64,000 bases of DNA, taken from the NCBI RefSeq assembly GCF_020536995.1, contig NC_068366.1, positions 18,995,299 through 19,059,298 of the forward strand. Reading direction: 5' to 3'. A model generated the notes under the pieces. It did not search any database, was not told where the DNA came from, and saw only the letters and a program-made list of their open reading frames with translations. Each line of letters begins with the position of its first letter. The stretch's first letter is position 1. This document shows, one piece after another, positions 57,503 to 64,000 of this stretch. Both the position numbers and the translations under genes were made by a program. Origin of the DNA: Dreissena polymorpha (lineage: Eukaryota; Mollusca; Bivalvia; Myida; Dreissenidae).

Positions 57503-58445
57503 TATAATCACTCAGCCGCGTGGTTCTAGGTAAACATGTAATTTGCATTAATTTTAGGACGCTTATGAAGTATTTTACAGCTTTCTGAATATCTGTGATA
57601 CTCATCATTATACTCATCATTATACAAATTGATTGGTCTTCCTGACGTTAATGTTCCTAAAAACTATTGCGACATGCGTACTTTTTGGTTTTCAAGATAA
57701 CAGGTATTATGAAAATATTGTTGTCCTAATTTTTTTATTGTTTCGTTCTTTATCATTTAATAATGCCCTGTTAAATATGAAAGAATGTTATACATACAGT
57801 TAAATGCCTTTTTAAAGGAACGATAAATAATTGTTTTTTTTTTTTAAACATTTGTATAGACTTTCAACTGCACTGCTAATGTCTACCAACTGTCTTTACT
57901 AATTACCAAAAAAGCAAGTTTAAGTCTGTGCAAGGAATGTGTCTTTAAAAGTGGACTGTTTTTAATAAAATGTGTATTATGAAATGTGTTCATTTGAATA
58001 TTATTCGAATTTTATTTCGTTTAAGTAGGCCCTGAAAGAGGCTGAACTAAGCCAAAGCCATTGAAATGCAACGGATGTGCGATATATAGGCTTAAATGTA
58101 ATATGTTTAATAAATTAAGCTGTTAATTATCCATTTTATTTATTATAATTATTATTCAATATGACTTTCTATAAGATATTTAAGCTAAAGTACAGCTATT
58201 TTAGCAAATGTAAAAGTACCAATGTGATTCCTGACCTTTGATGCATATATGATAGGGGCTAATTTGCGTGCCCGAATGTAGACAGCGTTCCACATTCGTC
58301 CAGCAGCACAATAACACTAAAACAGTCCGTTTTCTTATTTATTATGTCGCCTAACAATAACATATATTACATCATGATAACGTCATCAGTCTTGCATACA
58401 GTCCCAGAATGATGTGGAATAAAAACATAGAATTAAATAGAGGAT
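57503..58445. other. Non-coding stretch
   Basis: AT-rich, with no supported exon, RNA gene or terminal repeats. Confidence 0.4.
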
Positions 58446-58594
58446 ATTTGTTCATGTCAATGTAAGATCGTTTGTTATTTCACGAGTGATCATAGAAAAT
58501 ATATTTTCACGAGTGGCGCAGCCACTCGTGAAAATATTATTTGTCCATGATTACGAGTGAAATAACAAACGATCTTACACCGACATGAACAAAT
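58446..58594. mobile_element. Hairpin MITE
   Basis: Arms atttgttcatgtcaatgtaa and the inverse of ttacaccgacatgaacaaat are near perfect over about 60 bp. The core is itself the palindrome ttttcacgagtggcgcagcc / actcgtgaaaa. No ORF. Confidence 0.8.
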
Positions 58595-61450
58595 TGTCTG
58601 TTTCTTTTATGCCCCTTTTTCAAGAAAATAATTAACAGCTGTTTCCCTTTCGCTGAAACGTTACCATTTCTCTCGTGGCGTGCCTCTATACATTTCAATA
58701 CACAAAATGACGTCTCTATACCAGCGAAACTCTCAGGTTAAACTCTTTTACAATGTAAATAAACGGTGAAAAAAGCATAAAATAAAAAGGAATTTTTTTG
58801 GATTCGATGGAATGTCTTATTTAATTCAGTTGTGATCATAAAACATATCTATAAATCTGGAGGTAAATCTTAATATGATTATCTAAAAATAGAAATAGTT
58901 GTTCCGAAAATGTGTTATTATCACCGGTGAAAATAATAATTTGTTTATTTTCACAGCTGTTATTTCATTGCAGAAATGTCATATTTTATCATTAGGTATA
59001 AAATTAAACTGAATAATATGTTGATTTATTATGATTACATGTGCTGTAATTGAATCAAATGCGTCTCTTTTATGTATGTGCAGAGGATTTGCAGGTACGT
59101 AGATATTTAATGGCATCGTTGGTATGAACTTGCTTTACTTGCAATTCGAAAGAAAACAGGCAGATGCAAAAATGATTGGTTGCTAATTTTCGGAGACGTT
59201 AATGGTATTTAAATCGATTTAATGAACTGTTTGCATTTTATTTGTCTATTGATGTGTATTTAACTGATTGATACAAGCTGTATAGTATTAAGATGTTAAA
59301 CAGTGGATTGTATGTTACCTTCTTATAACTTATTATTATTACATTGTATAATTAAAAGTTTGCATTCAATTAAGTTTCAATTATACAAATACAATATTTG
59401 TTCTTGAATAAGACAACCACCTCACATTTAATAATTCAATTAACTTCTTTTCACTTATTGTTGCACGTTTAATACTTACTCACACTGTTTAAATTGTACA
59501 ATTAATATACAATAGATGGCTTAAAATTATTTACAAAGAATACGTCGCATATTGTTAGTGCAACTAAATAAGGAATGCTATCGAACAGATACAAAATGTA
59601 ACGTTATATCTGCATTCATGCCGGTAAATACATGCAGCATGTGGTGGGCTACACAGAGAACGATTCCTCTGACATAGAATATATATATACTCTCGACCTA
59701 GATCTCGGAGACACACACACATACCACAATTAATTAAACATAAACATTATAATTGAAATTCACGATTCCTAAAACCAGGTTAAAATGATGTAAGACATAA
59801 ACAGTTTTAATTAAATTAACACTACGTTGATCGTTTGGTGAACTTAGGACGATTAATTATATGAATTGGAGGATTGCAGTTATTTGAAATGTATTGACTA
59901 GACGTCCTTGACACTAAGTGAATAGGTCAGACAGGGACACAAAACTGGTGATTAACAACAACAATTTGTGAAGAGTTTTAGCAGATGTCAATAACCGTGT
60001 GTGTGTCTAAACGCTCACATATCGACCGTTCATAAACATGCCAGACACAATGTACGTAGATGTAACTTCATTAATTGTGTCATGGTGTGATGATCTATGT
60101 GAATATTGAGTAAATATTGACTGAAAATAGCGTTATTACTATTTCACCCACTACTGAATCACCCAGTGTGTAATGTGCGTGATATGTGGGTCATTTTTGA
60201 TGTAGTTTGTTGAACTAACAAACGGATTTTAATAAATATGGCTGTAAAATGGATGTTAACTCATCTGGTCAAAACATGACTTTTTCAGTTAAGGATATAT
60301 TATGAAAGTGGTACCACTTAATAATCAAAATCCGAAATTTGAGCATCGAATTCCTAAAAATGCCGAAGTTATGCCATTTTGTGTATCATGTCACACAAGC
60401 CGAATAGCGCTGTTTTGTATGAAATGACGTTTCCATTCAGTGAGTATCATTACATGTTATGCAGATCAGTTTGTGTTGATACTATCTTCGTTGATTGCGT
60501 ATGTAGCTGAACATAATTGATTACAAAGTACAGAATTAATTGCAGTATTATCAATTATTAAATACTAATGGTTGCCATGGGAAGATTGTTTTCATATTTA
60601 TTACCATTTTAAAAAATTTAAGACGTAAAAAATAACAGCAAAATCAACAAAATAAGTTCTGGATAGATATGGAACATGGTAAACATATTCATAATATTAA
60701 CAATGTATGCACATTTTCTGGATATACGCGTGAATTCAGAAAATGAACATATTGTATAGCTTCCAACTTGACACAAAAAAGAATAACTGCTCATGATACA
60801 ATATGTTTTATGCATCTATTCTGCCATATATTTATTTTGTACACAACAAATATTGTAAAAAATAATATACTCATATTGACATGAACACATACAATTACAT
60901 CATATATCTTGATTTCAAAATGAATTACAACAGTATTTTTGATATATTAGTACACAGACCAGGCATGCAATACAGTGTATTTATTATGATGTAAATATTT
61001 TATAGTGAATATCACTATGAGAGAGTTAATAATCAAAAATAATAATAACGTATCTGACTTAGTGTGCAGAATAAACAAAACTGTATACAATGCACATCAT
61101 ATTCCATTATGATTAACATACCGTAACATGCTTACTATATGTTTTCTTATGGATTACAGAGTGATTAAAAACAACACAAGATACGCATAGTTGATTTTCC
61201 TACAAATTCGTGCATATCAATAAAAATGTTTTTGTGTTATTCCTTGATGAAAAAGGACCTGTTAAGTCTGGAATAAAACAATATATGTTCACAAAAAGTC
61301 AATCACAACACACTATGAACAAAACATAGTGTCCATATTGTCATTCACACAATGTCCAAACTGGCAGTAAGATGTAAACTTGGTAAGCTGAGATTGCACC
61401 ACAAATCGAAAAATTCATAGTTAAAGATCTGCAATAATAAAACTTAAATA
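58595..61450. other. Non-coding stretch
   Basis: AT-rich, with no exon support. The minus-strand frame at 60618-60815 has no recognisable domain. 60600-61320 is unusually even in composition and could be an old repeat, but no ends were found. Confidence 0.4.
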
Positions 61451-61454
61451 AATG

Positions 61455-61512
61455 ACTGATCGACTAGAAACTTTTGGGATCTTCCCGCGCAAGTTCGAAT
61501 CCTGCCGACATA
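61455..61512 (+). ncRNA. tRNA 3'-half fragment
   Basis: gggatcttcccgcg looks like the long variable arm of a class II tRNA. It is followed by a T-arm (gcaagttcgaatcctgc) and an acceptor-like cgaca. No 5' half with A box or complementary acceptor strand precedes it, so it is a truncated tRNA-like sequence, perhaps a retroposed fragment. Confidence 0.5.
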
Positions 61513-63574
61513 CTTTTTTGCGACGCGTTTTATTTCTTTTCTAACATAATTTGATTTAATATAGCATATACGCTATGTTTATTGTTAAATATGTTGCAAT
61601 TTTTTTGCACATTCTTCAATTTTTTAAATTAAAACAACATTATGGCTAAATTGGGTGATTTACTGCTGAAAATACGAATCATGCATGTTGCATTTTTATT
61701 TTTATTTCAAAAAGTAAACGGTAACTCTGTCTATTTCTTGGTATTTTTGCTGTAGATAGAGTATCTATAAAAACTAAGTTTAAAATATTACTTAAATGAT
61801 ACTATTTTGAATTTTATGACATTTGGTTTTTAACCAACCCAATTTATACTTGGCTGAAACCACTTACATTTCATGGCGCTCTTTCATAGTTAACAAGCTA
61901 TAAAAAAATAAATGTCTGTGAAAAAATACTTATTTCATCTTGTTTAAACTTTAAACACTGTTACTGCATCTGTACACACCAACTGCATGCCCATATTTGG
62001 AAATCTGGATGAATTATGGAACTTTCATATACCCCAGGAGTGCAAATAAACAGGACAAAAGCCGAGCGTGGATGTGGTTTTGAAAAAATGAGTAAGCCTA
62101 CCTAAAAATATGCATGTAGTTCAGTGAAATGATCCTGATAAAGAAAATAATACATTAGATTATATTTGGAAAGGTGCCCATTACATTGGCGCTACCTTAA
62201 AGTCGTTTTTCTCGGACACGACGTCAGCGCCGGAATAGTCAAAATCGCGTTCCCGCTCACAAATGAAATCAACAATTAAAAAGCACAAACTTATGGTAAT
62301 AAGTGCCAAATGGAGTTTGTAATCTAAATTAATAGAACCTCTCCCAAAATCTGCATTTATAAATAAATGAAATAATCATATTACTTTTCTTAAAATAGAA
62401 CATTTCTACTGAAATAGTGTTCGTATATTTATATATATTAATATAATAACAATCCTTGTAGATTATTGTAAAATGTAGTTCCTATAGTTAGTCATCTATA
62501 ATAACTTACTATATCAAATTAAAAATAATTGAGAAACAATCTGTACTAACATATCCGATTGAAGTTCTTTGTTTTAGCAATCGGGCATGTTTTAAGAGCT
62601 GTTGTTTACTTGAACCAGAATGCCGCTTGAACAAAATGTTTTTGTTCACATTTCATTACAATTTTATGCGAAAGCACATTATTAAAATCAAAATCAACAT
62701 AATAAAAATCGACACGTGAAACGTATATAAGAAATTGCAACTTGATTTTACAACGCTTAATGATGCATATCGACCGTATTACCAAAAACATAAAGTTATG
62801 TTTTAAAACAACATGAATATCTCTCTTTTTTATCTAGCAACATTATAATTGATAAAAGAGATAAAATAAACTATATATATATATATATATGAAACTATAT
62901 AAAATAACAAACTCTATTTTAGATACACGCCTCCAGTGGGACTCAAAATAACGCATACAAAAATAACCTACTACTTTGGATTAGGAGTTTACAGATAATT
63001 GCTATTTACGTGAGAACAGTATATATTTCAATAGGTATTCGATTAATCACCATATTCCAAAGTCCAGTGACGTCGTTAACTGGGAAAAATATACGTTGTA
63101 ATCGATTTAATTAACCTATATCAAAGGAATTATATTGCGCTCGATGATAGTGGCATTGATCAGACGAAAGTTTGCAGATAGGTCAGCACAATAGAGAGAA
63201 TTCAACGATGAAAACTTTCGCGCGAAGTCATTATTAGTGTTGCTTGTTTATTTTTGCAAAGACATTTATCGTATTGTATAACGATTAACCGATTATATGT
63301 TTTTAAATAATCGTGTATTACCTTAATAAACAATGCATCACCATTTGTATATAATAATGCACTTGAGAAAACCCAATATTTTCTTTCATTATTCACTTAT
63401 AATATTCACATTAATTTATCGCCAACATACGCCCAATAGTAGACGTAAGTAATAAACGAACACAAATTAAACAAATTTAAACAGAAAAGTGCACACAAAT
63501 AAACAAATTGAGAAAATAAGCAACCCTAGATATTTCAGGAAAATTATAAAAGCATTTCAGAAAAAAAAACACAG
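61513..63574. other. Non-coding stretch
   Basis: AT-rich, with a short (AT)n run near 62874-62890. No exon, RNA gene or terminal repeat supported. Confidence 0.4.
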
Positions 63575-63694
63575 ATGAAGCAAATATTGTTACGATTGGA
63601 AATCATTTGAAAGCTGTGAATGGCGAGTACACGGTATCTATTTTTGATAACCAGTACACAGTTTGTAGACCAATTCACTTCGTCAAAATAGCAG
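63575..63694 (+). CDS. Candidate exon of an unidentified gene
   Basis: A 120-nt frame between aaaacacag and g|gtgaat, phase 1 at both ends, matching the phase habit of the local gene family. It encodes EANIVTIGNHLKAVNGEYTV then QYTVCRPIHFVKIAG, a compact beta-rich segment. No named domain recognised. It may belong to a gene continuing right of the window. Confidence 0.45.
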
Positions 63695-64000
63695 GTGAAT
63701 AAATAGAACATGGTATGTTTTTAAATAACAACGCATGCAGTTTTGGTACTATTTGTAAATGAACATATTAAATTATCCTTTACCAATATATTGTATGTAT
63801 ATTGTAACTTGATTAGCATGGACAATAGCACTAGATTGTAGTATTGTCAATAATCTCAGAGAACTTTTTTTAAGTAACGACCTTATTAGTAAGCACCCAC
63901 CAGGATGTCGTTAACAATATCATTTGCAATATCTTTGTCTTGAAATGATATATTTGTGAATTAATTGATTTAAAAGGCTTAATATAATACTTTCAATAGT

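Noticed and set aside
1-64000. LTR retroelements, Polintons, CRISPR arrays, rRNA
   Set aside because: No paired long terminal repeats, integrase or capsid-like frames, regular short-repeat arrays or rRNA-like conserved tracts were seen.

Overview
The window looks like nuclear DNA of a bivalve mollusc, possibly a Dreissena-like heterodont. It is AT-rich and gene-sparse, with short exons in long introns. The repeats are of molluscan kinds: tRNA-headed SINE, GGTCAAGGTCA minisatellite elements, many hairpin MITEs and a PIF/Harbinger transposon. The organism call is inference from repeat style and gene structure. No rRNA, CRISPR, operon or bacterial signal is visible.

The host content is one multi-copy gene family. 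The encoded protein has a short N-terminal coiled coil, a von Willebrand factor A (vWA) domain with a DxSxS MIDAS motif, and one or two MIB/HERC2 domains. Copy 1 (+, about 0.5-13.2 kb) enters from the left edge and has 13 recognisable exons. Copy 2 (+, 22.4-28.6 kb, perhaps to 36.4 kb) is a broken partial copy interrupted by transposons. Copy 3 (-, 51.8 down to 33.9 kb) is the most complete: it starts with MEPK and has 15 proposed exons, including a 29-nt micro-exon that copy 1 shares. Copy 4 (+, 55.0-56.1 kb) and copy 5 (-, 57.5-57.1 kb) are decayed vWA fragments. Intron phases and several exon lengths are conserved between copies 1 and 3, which is the strongest support for the models. Both copies have an unresolved frame problem in the middle of the first MIB/HERC2 domain, so their C-terminal halves may be changing or decaying.

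Layout: 0.03-0.25 kb TIR repeat; 0.5-13.2 kb copy 1 with a LINE fragment, a hairpin MITE, a minisatellite-type element and a SINE in its introns; 13.2-17.9 kb no recognised feature; 17.9-20.3 kb and 29.9-32.4 kb two diverged direct copies of a 2.4 kb non-coding segment; 22.4-28.6 kb copy 2 remnants with a 4.35 kb Harbinger element nested in a hairpin MITE; 33.1-51.8 kb copy 3, whose 8.2 kb intron is packed with repeats; 51.9-53.8 kb two TTAA-flanked MITEs directly upstream of copy 3; 55.0-57.5 kb decayed copies 4 and 5 around a third TTAA-flanked element; 57.5-63.6 kb mostly featureless AT-rich DNA with one hairpin MITE, a tRNA 3' half and a candidate exon near the right edge.

Function: a MIDAS-bearing vWA domain joined to MIB/HERC2 domains, with no RING finger seen and no signal peptide in copy 3, suggests an intracellular adaptor. 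This is inference only. The tandem and inverted copies, pseudogenes and a perfect STAT/GAS-type palindrome upstream of copy 3 would suit a fast-evolving, possibly inducible family.
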